Below are positions 53,326 through 63,798 of a stretch of DNA of 64,000 bases, one piece after another. The position numbers and the translations under genes are program-made. The DNA is from Tissierella sp. (GTDB taxonomy: Bacteria > Bacillota > Clostridia > Tissierellales > Tissierellaceae). The stretch spans positions 613,332-677,331 of the forward strand of contig NZ_JAVKTS010000002.1 of NCBI RefSeq assembly GCF_031460495.1. The letters run 5' to 3'. The notes under the pieces are model-generated. The model was not told where the DNA came from. It did not search any database and saw only the letters and a program-made list of their open reading frames with translations. The stretch's first letter is position 1. Each line of letters starts with the position of its first letter.

Positions 53326-54192
53326 TTAATCAGTAGTTACTATTTTTCTACTCCTAAGTTTGTACCACAGTGGAGATGCTATAAATAATGTGGAGTAAAC
53401 TCCAGCTATCATACCTATAATGAGAGGTAATGTCAATACCTTAACATCTTCTACACCTATTATATATAATACAAAAACAGCAATTAAAGTAGTCAATGAG
53501 GTATAGATAGTTCTAGTCATTGATTGCTTTAAACTGTTGTTTATTATATTTTCAATAGATTCTTTTGGGTACAATTTTATATTCTCTCTAATTCTATCAA
53601 AAATAACTATGGTATCATTAATTGAATAACCAAGTATAGTCAATATAGCAGCTATAAATGAACTATTTACAGGGATTCTAAATATTGAATATACAGCTAA
53701 CATAATCAGCATATCATGTAATAAGGCTACTATTGCTGCTACTCCGAAATAGAATTCAAACCTAAATGTAATATATACCAACATTCCTAAGATTGCTAGG
53801 GCTATTGATATTATAGCTTTGTTTTTTATTTCCTTGCCCATAGATGGACCAACTATTTTAGATTGAAAATTATCTATACCTACATCATATTTTTCCATAT
53901 ACTTATTCATAATACTATTTACTTCATCATTGGAAAAATCTAAAGAACTTTTAATAATAATTTCTTCTTTATCAGAACCAACATGCACTATACTTGCATC
54001 TTTATCATATTCATCCATTATTTCTTTAGCTTCATCTACAGATATAAACTTTTCTAGATTAACTTGAATCAATGTTCCACCAACAAAGTCCATTCCATAA
54101 TTAAAACCATTTATAAAGAACATTAAAAGCCCTGCAACTATAATAGCTAGAGAAAAAAACCAAAAAATCTTTCTATTTTTTATTACATCCAT
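53326..54192 (-). CDS. secF: Protein translocase subunit SecF
   Basis: This 288-residue RND-type membrane protein boosts protein export with SecD. It has an N-terminal helix, GMDFVGGT, a small extracytoplasmic domain, and five more helices including YSINDTIVIFDRIREN. It is a separate gene 15 bases after secD; in Bacillus the two are fused. Confidence 0.96.
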   Translation of the reverse strand: MDVIKNRKIFWFFSLAIIVAGLLMFFINGFNYGMDFVGGTLIQVNLEKFISVDEAKEIMDEYDKDASIVHVGSDKEEIIIKSSLDFSNDEVNSIMNKYMEKYDVGIDNFQSKIVGPSMGKEIKNKAIISIALAILGMLVYITFRFEFYFGVAAIVALLHDMLIMLAVYSIFRIPVNSSFIAAILTILGYSINDTIVIFDRIRENIKLYPKESIENIINNSLKQSMTRTIYTSLTTLIAVFVLYIIGVEDVKVLTLPLIIGMIAGVYSTLFIASPLWYKLRSRKIVTTD

Positions 54193-54207
54193 ATCTTCAC
54201 CCCTTCC

Positions 54208-55491
54208 TTAAACTCCATATATCTTGGTATTTTTACCGCCTGTAATTGATACAACCAATTTTAATAAGTATTTAGATATTATAACAGCGGTAAGCATTGA
54301 AGCTATTATACCAATGATTAATGTTACTCCAAATCCCTTAATAGGTCCAGTTCCAAGATAGTATAATATAACCCCTGCTATTATAGTGGTAATGTTCGAG
54401 TCAATTACTGAAGAAAGCGCTCTTTTAAATCCTGAATCTACGGCAGTTCTAATAGTTTTTCCTATTCTTATTTCTTCCTTAATTCTCTCAAATATAACTA
54501 CATTTGCATCTACTGCCATACCAACAGATAAAATTAAACCTGCTATACCAGGAAGAGTCAGTTTTACTTCTAATAATATCATTACTAATATAGTTATCAA
54601 AGTATAAATAACTAGGCCAATTGAGGCAATAAAACCAGGAATCCTATATATTGCTATCATAAATATAAATATCAATAGAAGTGCAATAGCACCTGCTGTA
54701 ATGCTTTTTTCATATGCTTCTAATCCTAATGTAGGCCCTATAACAGATGTCTGTAATTCTTTCATTTCAACAGGTAGAGCACCAGCTCTAATTAAAGTAG
54801 CCAATTGGCTTGCCTCTTCTAATGTAAAATTTCCTGTAATAATAGCCTTACCATCTGAAATTGCTACGCCACCTTCATCTACGCTTTGAATGGCAGGACT
54901 AGATATAATTTGATCGTCTAAAACTATATAGATAACCCTGTCTTCTATATTTGGTTCTAAAGTAAGTTTGCCAGTAACCTCTGCAAAATTTGCTGTCCCT
55001 TCTTTATCTAATTCTAAACTCACAGCTATATCCTGTTGTCCTAATTCATTATTATAGTACTGTACTTCTGAAGTGATTACATTTTTGCCAGTTAAAACTA
55101 TATTCTCATTAGGATCAATAAATTGTAGTTGAGCAGTTTTTCCTATTAATTCAATTGCCTCTTGGGGATCATTTATACCAGCTAGTTCTACTCTAATTCT
55201 ATCATTTCCCTCTATAGCAATATTTGGCTCTGACACTCCTAGACCGTCTACTCTCTCATTAATAATTGCCTTAGTCTGTTCCATAAGCCTTTGAAGTTCT
55301 ACACCTTTAGCATCTGTCTGGGCTTCTAAAACCACATATATACCACCAGCTAAGTCTAATCCTAGATCAATAGCATCTTTAGCTCTTGTAATTTCATAGT
55401 TCCCAATCTTAAGGCCAAAAATAGCTAAAAATGTACTGCCTAGAACTATAGCTAGTATTACTGTAAAAATTACAATACTCTTAGTTTTCAT
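54208..55491 (-). CDS. secD: Protein translocase subunit SecD
   Basis: This 427-residue partner of SecF shows an N-terminal helix, LGLDLAGGIYVVLE, the P1 region (about 60-240), and C-terminal helices with GMAVDANVVIFERIKEE. ATG at 55491 follows GGAGGG at five bases; an in-frame start at 55554 lies inside scfB and is rejected. It begins one base after scfB ends, so secretion genes and the peptide-maturation gene are in one transcript. Confidence 0.96.
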   Translation of the reverse strand: MKTKSIVIFTVILAIVLGSTFLAIFGLKIGNYEITRAKDAIDLGLDLAGGIYVVLEAQTDAKGVELQRLMEQTKAIINERVDGLGVSEPNIAIEGNDRIRVELAGINDPQEAIELIGKTAQLQFIDPNENIVLTGKNVITSEVQYYNNELGQQDIAVSLELDKEGTANFAEVTGKLTLEPNIEDRVIYIVLDDQIISSPAIQSVDEGGVAISDGKAIITGNFTLEEASQLATLIRAGALPVEMKELQTSVIGPTLGLEAYEKSITAGAIALLLIFIFMIAIYRIPGFIASIGLVIYTLITILVMILLEVKLTLPGIAGLILSVGMAVDANVVIFERIKEEIRIGKTIRTAVDSGFKRALSSVIDSNITTIIAGVILYYLGTGPIKGFGVTLIIGIIASMLTAVIISKYLLKLVVSITGGKNTKIYGV

Positions 55492-55492
55492 C

Positions 55493-56854
55493 TTATCCCT
55501 CCATGTTTGCCAAGATAGAAATAGCACATTCAATTCTTTTCTTTTCCATTTCACATCCTAATCTATAAGGTTTTGTTATATCATTATGTGCATAATGAGA
55601 ATTTGCATGACAACCACCACTACAATAAAATCTAGCCCAGCATACTCTACACTCTTCTTTATTGTAGACATTTGCATTCTTAAATTTATCTCTTAAACTT
55701 GTATTGTGTACTCCTTGGAACACATTGCCCATCTGGAATTCTTTTTCACCTACAAATTGATGGCAAGGATACAAGTCTCCTTCAGGCGTAACAGCCATAT
55801 ATTCTGATCCCGCTCCGCATCCAACGGCTCTTTTTATAATACAAGGTCCCTGGGATAAATCGATCATAAAATGAAAGAAGAAAAAATCCTTATCTTTTCT
55901 CTTAATATTAATATACTCTTTCGAGAACTTCTCATACTCTTCCAAAACTGATTGTAGATGTTCTTCCCTAAGAGCATATTCCATTTCCTCTGAGGTGACA
56001 ACAGGTTCTATAGAAATCTTTTTAAAACCATTATTATAAAAATCTAAAGCATCCTTTGAAAAATCAATGTTTTTACTTGTAAAAGTACCTCTTATATAAT
56101 AATCTTTATCTCCTCTTTTATCTACCATTTCCTTAAACTTAGGTAAGATTATATCATAGCTACCTTCTCCACTAATTGTTTTCCTCATATTATCATTGAC
56201 TTCTTTTCTACCATCTAAACTAAGAACTACATTGTCCATATTTTCATTAATAAAATCAATCTTATCATCATCCAATAGTATTCCATTAGTTGTAATTGTA
56301 AATCTAAAATTCTTATTATACTCTTTTTCTAAAATCTTTCCATATGCAACTAAATCCTTCACTAGTTGAAAATTCATTAAAGGCTCTCCACCAAAAAAGT
56401 CCACTTCTAGGTTTCTCCTTGAGCCAGAATTTTTAGCAAGATACTCCAATGATTTTTTACCTACCTCTAAAGACATTAGTGACCTCTCACCTTTAAAATT
56501 GCCTTGAGAAGCAAAGCAATAATTACATTTAAGATTACAATCATGTGCCACATGAAGACACATGGCCTTCACAATATTTTCTTCGTTATACTTTATATTA
56601 GCTATGTCTATATTATCTGATAATAATAGTCCTTCATTAACTAAGGTTTCTATTTCACTATAAACATCTTCAACTGCCTTAATTCCATAAATACTTTTAA
56701 ATATTTCTTTTATTTCTTCTAATGTTTTAGTCCCATAATAGTCCAAAATATCATATACAATTTTATCAACTACATGTACTGCACCAGAATTCACATCCAA
56801 AATAATATATCTATTATTTAAATAGAATTTATGCAGTGTTGTTGCCTTATCCAT
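55493..56854 (-). CDS. scfB: SCIFF peptide maturase, radical SAM/SPASM
   Basis: This enzyme forms a thioether cross-link in the SCIFF peptide. In 453 residues it has an N-terminal peptide-binding (RRE-like) region, the radical SAM motif Cys106, Cys110, Cys113 (CNLKCNYC), GGEPLMNF, and a SPASM domain with many cysteines (ending CRVCWARFYCSGGCHAN and GCEMEKKRIECAI). It is 73 bases downstream of the peptide gene, across a terminator. The family defines ranthipeptide (sactipeptide-like) biosynthesis. Confidence 0.96.
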   Translation of the reverse strand: MDKATTLHKFYLNNRYIILDVNSGAVHVVDKIVYDILDYYGTKTLEEIKEIFKSIYGIKAVEDVYSEIETLVNEGLLLSDNIDIANIKYNEENIVKAMCLHVAHDCNLKCNYCFASQGNFKGERSLMSLEVGKKSLEYLAKNSGSRRNLEVDFFGGEPLMNFQLVKDLVAYGKILEKEYNKNFRFTITTNGILLDDDKIDFINENMDNVVLSLDGRKEVNDNMRKTISGEGSYDIILPKFKEMVDKRGDKDYYIRGTFTSKNIDFSKDALDFYNNGFKKISIEPVVTSEEMEYALREEHLQSVLEEYEKFSKEYINIKRKDKDFFFFHFMIDLSQGPCIIKRAVGCGAGSEYMAVTPEGDLYPCHQFVGEKEFQMGNVFQGVHNTSLRDKFKNANVYNKEECRVCWARFYCSGGCHANSHYAHNDITKPYRLGCEMEKKRIECAISILANMEG

Positions 56855-56883
56855 TATTGTTCCCCCTATTGCATTTTAATAAA

Positions 56884-56910
56884 TTAAAAAGTAGTGGATA
56901 AACCACCACT
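56884..56910 (-). terminator. Terminator between the SCIFF peptide gene and its maturase
   Basis: On the minus strand AGTGGTGG and CCACTACT pair (one G-U) around TTTAT and are followed by TTTTTAATTT. It lies 18 bases after the peptide stop and should reduce transcription into scfB. Confidence 0.8.
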
Positions 56911-56927
56911 CTTTAATTTGAAAAAGT

Positions 56928-57068
56928 TTATTTATTTTCGCATTTTTGATTTCCCACTGTACAGGATGTTTTACAGGCTGATTGACATGAAGTTTGACAT
57001 TCACCACAGCCACCCTTAGCCATAGTATCTTTTAAATTTTTACCAGATAAGGTTTTTATGTATTTCAT
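56928..57068 (-). CDS. scfA: SCIFF ranthipeptide precursor
   Basis: This 46-residue peptide (six cysteines in forty-five residues family) begins MKYIKTLSGKNLKDTMA and has cysteines at 21, 24, 28, 32, 36 and 43 in a Gly/Thr/Ser-rich tail. Cys32 and Thr37, the pair I recall as cross-linked in the Clostridium thermocellum SCIFF, are both present. The first 16 or so residues should act as leader. ATG at 57068 follows AAAGGAGTG. Clostridial SCIFFs are near universal and have been linked to signalling; the mature product here is not known. Confidence 0.95.
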   Translation of the reverse strand: MKYIKTLSGKNLKDTMAKGGCGECQTSCQSACKTSCTVGNQKCENK

Positions 57069-57103
57069 TTTACTCACTCCTTTATATATAATTGCTGTTT
57101 TTT

Positions 57104-57112
57104 ATTATAACA
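57104..57112 (-). promoter_or_regulatory. Extended -10 promoter of scfA
   Basis: TGTTATAAT on the minus strand, an exact extended -10, with a weak TTTATA at 17 bases as -35. It lies about 36 bases upstream of the scfA start. Confidence 0.55.
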
Positions 57113-57151
57113 TAATTACATCTTAATATAAAGATTTATTTGCCCTTTATA

Positions 57152-57526
57152 TTATATGTTTATCCCAATTATTCCACCTATAACACCTGTAATAAATGCT
57201 ATGATTAATTTTGTAATGGAAAATAAATCTATAGAAAATGGATTTAAAATAACAATACTGAGTAAAATTAGAATTATATAATATAATATTCCAACTATAC
57301 CCCCATTTACCCATCCCTTTTCTTTTATCTTTTTTCCTGCATAGATACTACCCGTTGTTATACTCACCATCATAATTATTGTATTTATTAATGGCATTTT
57401 ACTTTCCTTAAGCGTTGAGTAAGTCAACAATAATGAAAATAATACTATTAATACTGATGTAATAATAAAGGCTAATAACAATCCTTTTAGCAAATAGAAC
57501 CATTTATCATAACTCTTAATCTTCAT
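57152..57526 (-). CDS. TIGR04086-type membrane protein
   Basis: This 124-residue protein has four hydrophobic helices with a short basic N-terminus (KIKSYDKWFYLLKG). It fits the small four-helix family that tends to occur beside scfA and yajC in Clostridia (TIGR04086). Function is unknown. ATG at 57526 follows GGAGG. It lies 83 bases upstream of scfA, in the same direction. Confidence 0.8.
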   Translation of the reverse strand: MKIKSYDKWFYLLKGLLLAFIITSVLIVLFSLLLTYSTLKESKMPLINTIIMMVSITTGSIYAGKKIKEKGWVNGGIVGILYYIILILLSIVILNPFSIDLFSITKLIIAFITGVIGGIIGINI

Positions 57527-57583
57527 AATACCCCCTCCTTCTCTTTAGTTAATTTTATTGAAGGAAAGTAATATTTATTACAT

Positions 57584-57617
57584 AAAAAAGCTTCCTTTTT
57601 ATTTAGGAAGCTTTTTT
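57584..57617 (-). terminator. Intrinsic terminator after yajC
   Basis: AAAAAAGCTTCCT and AGGAAGCTTTTTT form a 13-pair stem around an eight-base loop; the T-tract is part of the stem. It ends the ruvC-to-yajC operon. Confidence 0.88.
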
Positions 57618-57619
57618 TA

Positions 57620-57940
57620 TTATTCGTTTTCTTCTGTAGTATTAATTTCTTCGGTTTTACTATTTTTGGACTCATTTTTATTAACTACTGAACCTATTGA
57701 CCATTTAGTCATATCTAATTTTGTCTTAGCTGCTCCAACTTCAATAGTTACCATATCCTCTTTTACTTTAATAATTTTACCCATGATCCCACCAATGGTA
57801 ATTACTTCATCACCAACTCTTAAGCTATTTCTCATTTCTTTTACTTGTGTCTCTTTCTTCTTTTGAGGTCTAATTGCGAAAATATAAAAAATAACTAAGA
57901 AACCTATAGGTAATAAAAATCCTGACAATTGTTGTGGCAT
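57620..57940 (-). CDS. yajC: Preprotein translocase subunit YajC
   Basis: This 106-residue accessory of SecDF has one N-terminal membrane helix (about 8-26, ending IRPQKKKE) and a small cytosolic SH3-like domain (LRVGDEVITIGGIMGKI). It has a short acidic tail. It follows tgt, the conserved queA-tgt-yajC order, while secD and secF are 1-3 kb downstream in a separate unit. Confidence 0.95.
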   Translation of the reverse strand: MPQQLSGFLLPIGFLVIFYIFAIRPQKKKETQVKEMRNSLRVGDEVITIGGIMGKIIKVKEDMVTIEVGAAKTKLDMTKWSIGSVVNKNESKNSKTEEINTTEENE

Positions 57941-57994
57941 GTAAAATCCCTCCCTTTCTATTATCTATTATACAGTAAAATAAATATATTTCAC

Positions 57995-59131
<1,137 letters not shown>

Positions 59132-60157
59132 TTATTTTATAAACATAGCATCGCCAAAACTGAAAAATCTATAGTTGTTTTCAATGGCTATTTTATATGC
59201 ACTAAACATAGATTCTTTCGTACATAATGCAGATACCAGCATTAACAATGTCGATTCTGGTAAATGAAAATTTGTAATTAAATTATCTACTATTTTAAAG
59301 TCATAACCAGGATAAATGAATATATCAGTCCATCCTGAGCATCCTTTTAAAATTCCAGCTTCATCAGCCACAGTTTCTAATGTTCTAGTAGTTGTAGTAC
59401 CTACTGAAATAATTCTTCCACCCTTAGCTTTTACACTATTTATTATTGAAGCTGCTTCCTCTGAAACCTCATAGTATTCTGAATGCATATGATGTTCCAA
59501 AATGTCCTCAACCTTGACAGGTCTAAATGTACCTAATCCAACATGAAGTGTTAAATATACAATATTAACACCCTTGTCCTTTATATCTCCTAATAGCTCT
59601 TTGCTAAAATGCAATCCTGCAGTTGGTGCAGCTGCAGAGCCATTATTCATTGAATAAACAGTCTGGTATCTTTCCTTATCTTCTAAAACTTCAGTTATAT
59701 ATGGAGGCAAAGGCATTTCCCCTAGTTTATCTAAGATCTCTTCGAAAATTCCTTGATAGTCAAACTTTATCATTCGAGTACCATCTTCACCTATATCTAT
59801 TATTTCGCCCTTTAAGATTCCATTGCCAAATTCAATGAAATTCCCAATCCTAGCTTTCTTACCAGGCTTTACTAAAGTTTCCCATATATCGCCTTCAATC
59901 CGTTTTAAAAGTAAAAATTCAATACTTTCAGTCTTTCCTTCTCTATTACCAAATAATCTGGCAGGTATTACTCTTGTATCATTTAGTACTAAGCAATCTC
60001 CTTCCCTTAAATAATTAATAATATCTTTAAACTTTTTATGCTCTACTTCACCCGTTAATTTATCTAGAATTAATAATCTTGACTCTTCTCTTGTTTCTAG
60101 AGGGTGTTGAGCTATTAATTCAGAAGGTAAATCATAAAAAAAATCTTTTGTTTTCAT
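59132..60157 (-). CDS. queA: S-adenosylmethionine:tRNA ribosyltransferase-isomerase
   Basis: This enzyme builds epoxyqueuosine on preQ1-tRNA using the ribosyl group of SAM. The 341-residue protein begins [17 protein letters not shown] and has RDEXR-like [26 protein letters not shown] and [18 protein letters not shown] at 60157 follows AAGGATG; a GTG at 60172 lies in the leader. QueG/QueH for the last step is not in this window. Confidence 0.97.
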   Translation of the reverse strand: MKTKDFFYDLPSELIAQHPLETREESRLLILDKLTGEVEHKKFKDIINYLREGDCLVLNDTRVIPARLFGNREGKTESIEFLLLKRIEGDIWETLVKPGKKARIGNFIEFGNGILKGEIIDIGEDGTRMIKFDYQGIFEEILDKLGEMPLPPYITEVLEDKERYQTVYSMNNGSAAAPTAGLHFSKELLGDIKDKGVNIVYLTLHVGLGTFRPVKVEDILEHHMHSEYYEVSEEAASIINSVKAKGGRIISVGTTTTRTLETVADEAGILKGCSGWTDIFIYPGYDFKIVDNLITNFHLPESTLLMLVSALCTKESMFSAYKIAIENNYRFFSFGDAMFIK

Positions 60158-60192
60158 TACATCATCCTTCACTCTTTTGATTATTGTCCATA

Positions 60193-61560
60193 TTAAAATA
60201 TATCTATACCTGTATAATAATGTTTTAAAATCTCCTCAAAGGAGTATCCTAATTCAGCCATTTTTTTGGCTCCATACTGACTCATTCCTACACCATGCCC
60301 ATATCCTTTACCTTCAATTATTATTTCTGAATTGGATACTGGATATAATCCTCCTATACTTGTTACTCTATCATTGCCAAGTGCTCTAGAGACTGTACTT
60401 CTAGTTACAGTCTTCTTTTCTGTACTATCTAGTATAAAAACCTTACTTAGATTAATGGTTTTTGGTTTCAATGTATTTCCATCTATAACATAAGTCTGTT
60501 TGTTTGTTGTACTAGTACCAGTACTGGCATTTATTATATTAAACCATTCACTCTTAAGGCTAGTAGTACCGACAATGATTCTAAATTTTGTAGCTGTTAT
60601 AATATGTTCACCATTTGTTCCGATTATTTTTAGTTTATCAACTTTACCTGTGGCAGTGGTATTTATTGCTTCTATACCTATTAGTTCTCCTAAATCTATT
60701 CCAGATGCAATCAATTTATTGTTGAGTTCTAATAAATTTATACTTAGACTCCATTTGCTATAAGGAGCCTCCGTAGAGAAATCATCTTCTACAGATTTTA
60801 AATATGGTAAATCTCCACCCCAAATGTTGGCACTATCTTCAGTATAGCCACTACTAGTTGAATGGTATTGTGCATCAATTAATATTCCATTATAGTATGC
60901 AAAAATACCTTTGGTTTCGTCTACAGCCAAATTTGTAGTAGGCTTTTCACCATCAACACCTGAATATACCTGACAATGAGTCGTATCACATAAGTTATAT
61001 CCATCAGAAGAATGTTTGTTAATATTGTAAATTGCGTATGTTCTTGACGCGACCGCTTGTGCTTTTAAGGCTTCTATATGAAAAGTAGAAGGCATTTCCC
61101 TTGGAACCAATCCATATAAATAGTTTTCAAGAGTAACTTGATTAATAACTATTATTTCATTATTCTTATTTATTAATCTAATAAAATCTCTATATCTATC
61201 TTTTTCAATCTTAATCATTGGATTATCAATATTATTAGATCCAATAGTAATACTACCATCCATTGGTATAGTAAAAATAATATTATTGTTGGAATCTGAT
61301 AAGTTTATTTCACTATTTTCATTTAATATAGCTATTAATGTAGTATCATGTATTGTTTGGTAGATAGTATTTATATCATTATTATTATATATAATAAATC
61401 CACTATCACTTCCCATATTTATTATTTCCTTTTGCACTAGAGGTCTTGTTAACTTTATATTCAAATATTCAATACCACTTCCATCTGCATAAGACTTATG
61501 ATTTAAGAATATGGTAATTATCAAAGAGCATATTATAATTGAAAAAAATACTTTCTTCAT
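60193..61560 (-). CDS. spoIID: SpoIID/LytB-domain protein
   Basis: This 455-residue protein has an N-terminal signal/membrane segment (about 4-24) and a SpoIID domain with the [24 protein letters not shown] block (catalytic Glu region) and [16 protein letters not shown] near the end. SpoIID is a lytic transglycosylase used in engulfment. The standalone SpoIID is usually shorter (about 340), and this protein has an added N-terminal region (about 25-130). Its location in the ruvB-queA interval is a common clostridial arrangement for a SpoIID/LytB paralogue; whether it is the sporulation SpoIID itself is unsure. Confidence 0.88.
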   Translation of the reverse strand: MKKVFFSIIICSLIITIFLNHKSYADGSGIEYLNIKLTRPLVQKEIINMGSDSGFIIYNNNDINTIYQTIHDTTLIAILNENSEINLSDSNNNIIFTIPMDGSITIGSNNIDNPMIKIEKDRYRDFIRLINKNNEIIVINQVTLENYLYGLVPREMPSTFHIEALKAQAVASRTYAIYNINKHSSDGYNLCDTTHCQVYSGVDGEKPTTNLAVDETKGIFAYYNGILIDAQYHSTSSGYTEDSANIWGGDLPYLKSVEDDFSTEAPYSKWSLSINLLELNNKLIASGIDLGELIGIEAINTTATGKVDKLKIIGTNGEHIITATKFRIIVGTTSLKSEWFNIINASTGTSTTNKQTYVIDGNTLKPKTINLSKVFILDSTEKKTVTRSTVSRALGNDRVTSIGGLYPVSNSEIIIEGKGYGHGVGMSQYGAKKMAELGYSFEEILKHYYTGIDIF

Positions 61561-61584
61561 AAATTATCTCCCTCCACAGTCTAT

Positions 61585-62598
61585 TTACTTATCTTCAGTA
61601 TAAGGAATTCCAAAATGATCATATGCCTTTTTAGATACCATTCTTCCCCTAGGAGTTCTATTTAAAAAACCGATTTGTAAAAGATATGGTTCATATACAT
61701 CTTCAATTGTACCCCTTTCCTCTCCTGTAGCAGCTGACAATGTATCTACTCCAACAGGCCCACCGTTAAAATTTTCTATTAAAGTAAGTATTAATTTTCT
61801 GTCTACGCTATCTAGACCAAGTTCATCAATTTCAAGAATTTCTAGGCCTTTTTTAGCTACCTCCCAAGTTATTATGCCTTGTTCTACCACTTGTGCATAA
61901 TCTCTAACTCTCTTTAAAAGTCTATTAGCTATTCTAGGAGTACCTCTAGATCTTCTAGCAATCTCTAAGGCTCCTTCCTTCTCAATTTCAATTTCCAGTA
62001 TAGATGCAGATCTTGTGATAATTTTTCTTAAGCTTTGAATATCATATAGCTCCAAGTTCAACATAACGCCAAACCTGTCTCTAAGTGGTGATGTAAGTAA
62101 ACCTGCCCTTGTGGTGGCACCAATTAATGTAAATTTAGATAAATCTAATCTTACAGATCTTGCAGATGGTCCTTTCCCAATAATTATATCAAGAGCAAAG
62201 TCTTCCATGGCAGGATATAATATCTCCTCAACAGTCCTATTAATACGATGTATTTCGTCAATAAATAAAACATCCTCATCGCCCAGATTAGTTAAAATAC
62301 TAGCTAAATCACCTGCTCTTTCTATAGCAGGTCCTGAAGTTACTCTAATATTAACTCCCATTTCATTCGCAATAATATTAGCTAAAGTTGTTTTTCCAAG
62401 ACCAGGTGGCCCATATAGTAATACATGATCTAATGATTCATTTCTTCCCTTTGCGGCTTGAATAAAAATATTTAACTTTTCTTTCACTTTATCTTGACCA
62501 ATATACTCAGATATCCATTTAGGTCTTAAAGATAATTCACTTTCTATATCCTCATTCTGTAAATCCCCAGCAATTATTCTATCATTTATTTCATCCAA
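61585..62598 (-). CDS. ruvB: Holliday junction branch migration motor RuvB
   Basis: This 337-residue AAA+ ATPase has Walker [10 protein letters not shown] near residue 65, DEIH Walker B (LFIDEIHRI), the sensor arginine area [18 protein letters not shown] and the C-terminal winged helix (RTPRGR). TTG at 62598, seven bases after AAGGTG, is the start. It follows ruvA by 14 bases. Confidence 0.97.
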   Translation of the reverse strand: MDEINDRIIAGDLQNEDIESELSLRPKWISEYIGQDKVKEKLNIFIQAAKGRNESLDHVLLYGPPGLGKTTLANIIANEMGVNIRVTSGPAIERAGDLASILTNLGDEDVLFIDEIHRINRTVEEILYPAMEDFALDIIIGKGPSARSVRLDLSKFTLIGATTRAGLLTSPLRDRFGVMLNLELYDIQSLRKIITRSASILEIEIEKEGALEIARRSRGTPRIANRLLKRVRDYAQVVEQGIITWEVAKKGLEILEIDELGLDSVDRKLILTLIENFNGGPVGVDTLSAATGEERGTIEDVYEPYLLQIGFLNRTPRGRMVSKKAYDHFGIPYTEDK

Positions 62599-62612
62599 TT
62601 AATAACACCTTC

Positions 62613-63203
62613 TTAATGTTTTGATAATTTCTTTAATGCTTCTCTTATAATATCTTCAATTTTTAACTTTGATAAATCCAAGTTCTTTATTGCTTTTTCT
62701 ACTTCAATTCTAGTATATCCTAAAGACATCAAACCATTAATTGCTTCAATATACTCATTAGGGTTGATATCATCAATACAATCTTCCTCTATATTCACAT
62801 CAATATCTATCCTATCCTTAAGCTCAAGTATGAGTCTTTCTGCTGTCTTTTTGCCTATACCAGGAGCTTTACTTAAGCTATCAATATCTCTCGTTAATAT
62901 GGCTAGTTTTATTTGATTTGGAGTAAGAGTAGACAATATACCTAGAGCAACCTTTGGTCCAACTTTAGATACCAATTGAAGCAATTTAAACATATCTATT
63001 TCCTCTTCCGATACAAATCCATAAAGGAATAATCCATCTTCCCTTACATTTAGATTTACATATATGAGTACACCCTTCATTCCAAGCTCTAACTTAACTA
63101 TTGAATTAGTAGATGTAAATATCTTATATCCTATTCCATTATTTTGTAATACTATATAATCATCTCTAATGGTCATAATATCGCCTATAATAAATTCAAA
63201 CAC
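62613..63203 (-). CDS. ruvA: Holliday junction DNA-binding protein RuvA
   Basis: This 196-residue tetramer-forming protein has an OB fold (1-63), helix-hairpin-helix repeats (LLQLVSKVGPKVALGIL and LSKAPGIGKKTAERLILELKD) and the RuvB-binding C-terminal helices (about 150-196). GTG at 63203 is the start. It follows ruvC by 20 bases. Confidence 0.97.
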   Translation of the reverse strand: MFEFIIGDIMTIRDDYIVLQNNGIGYKIFTSTNSIVKLELGMKGVLIYVNLNVREDGLFLYGFVSEEEIDMFKLLQLVSKVGPKVALGILSTLTPNQIKLAILTRDIDSLSKAPGIGKKTAERLILELKDRIDIDVNIEEDCIDDINPNEYIEAINGLMSLGYTRIEVEKAIKNLDLSKLKIEDIIREALKKLSKH

Positions 63204-63223
63204 TTAATTCACCCTTTATATTC

Positions 63224-63718
63224 TTATTTCATCTTAAATTGTTCCTTAAACTTAATTGAACTCCCATGACATATAGCCACAGCTAAAGCATCTGCTACAT
63301 CATCTGGCTTAGGCTTTTCTTTTAAATTCAGAAGTACTTTTACCATCTCTTGAACTTGATTTTTATCTGCTCTTCCATATCCTACTACAGCTTGCTTTAT
63401 TTGTAGAGGTGTATATTCATATATTTCCAAACCTTGATTGATAGCTGCTAGAATTTCAACTCCTCTAGCCTGTCCAACTTTTATAGCTGTTTTTACATTT
63501 TTATTGAAAAATAATTCCTCTATTGCCAAATCGTTAGGTTTATACTTTTCAATAATATCAATTAATCTATCATAGATAATTTTTATTCTATCAGGAAAAA
63601 AAAGTTCTGCATCTGTTCTTATACATCCATAATCTATTGCCTTAAATTTATTTCCATTGCATTCAATAATACTATATCCTACAATAGCAATTCCAGGATC
63701 GATCCCAAGAATAATCAT
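63224..63718 (-). CDS. ruvC: Holliday junction resolvase RuvC
   Basis: This 164-residue nuclease has GIDPGIAIVGYSI (Asp7), Glu near 67 (AIEELFFNKNVKTAI), KQAVVGYGRADKNQV and the final acidic pair in PDDVADALAVAICH. ATG at 63718 follows AAAGGAG. It is first in the ruvC-ruvA-ruvB-spoIID-queA-tgt-yajC operon, so all three RuvABC proteins are made together. Confidence 0.97.
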   Translation of the reverse strand: MIILGIDPGIAIVGYSIIECNGNKFKAIDYGCIRTDAELFFPDRIKIIYDRLIDIIEKYKPNDLAIEELFFNKNVKTAIKVGQARGVEILAAINQGLEIYEYTPLQIKQAVVGYGRADKNQVQEMVKVLLNLKEKPKPDDVADALAVAICHGSSIKFKEQFKMK

Positions 63719-63736
63719 TCTATTCTCCTTTCTCTT

Positions 63737-63765
63737 ATTATATATCCTATTGTATCATATTTCCA
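63737..63765 (-). promoter_or_regulatory. Putative promoter of the ruvC operon
   Basis: TGGAAA (63760-63765), a 17-base spacer and TATAAT (63737-63742) on the minus strand, directly after the terminator of the preceding gene. The -35 is weak. Confidence 0.45.
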
Positions 63766-63766
63766 C

Positions 63767-63798
63767 AAAAAAACTTAGTTAGATTTTCTAACTAAGTT
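63767..63798 (-). terminator. Intrinsic terminator after the BofC-domain gene
   Basis: AACTTAGTTAGA and TCTAACTAAGTT pair perfectly around a three-base loop and are followed on the minus strand by at least seven T. It separates the preceding gene from the ruvC operon. Confidence 0.9.
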
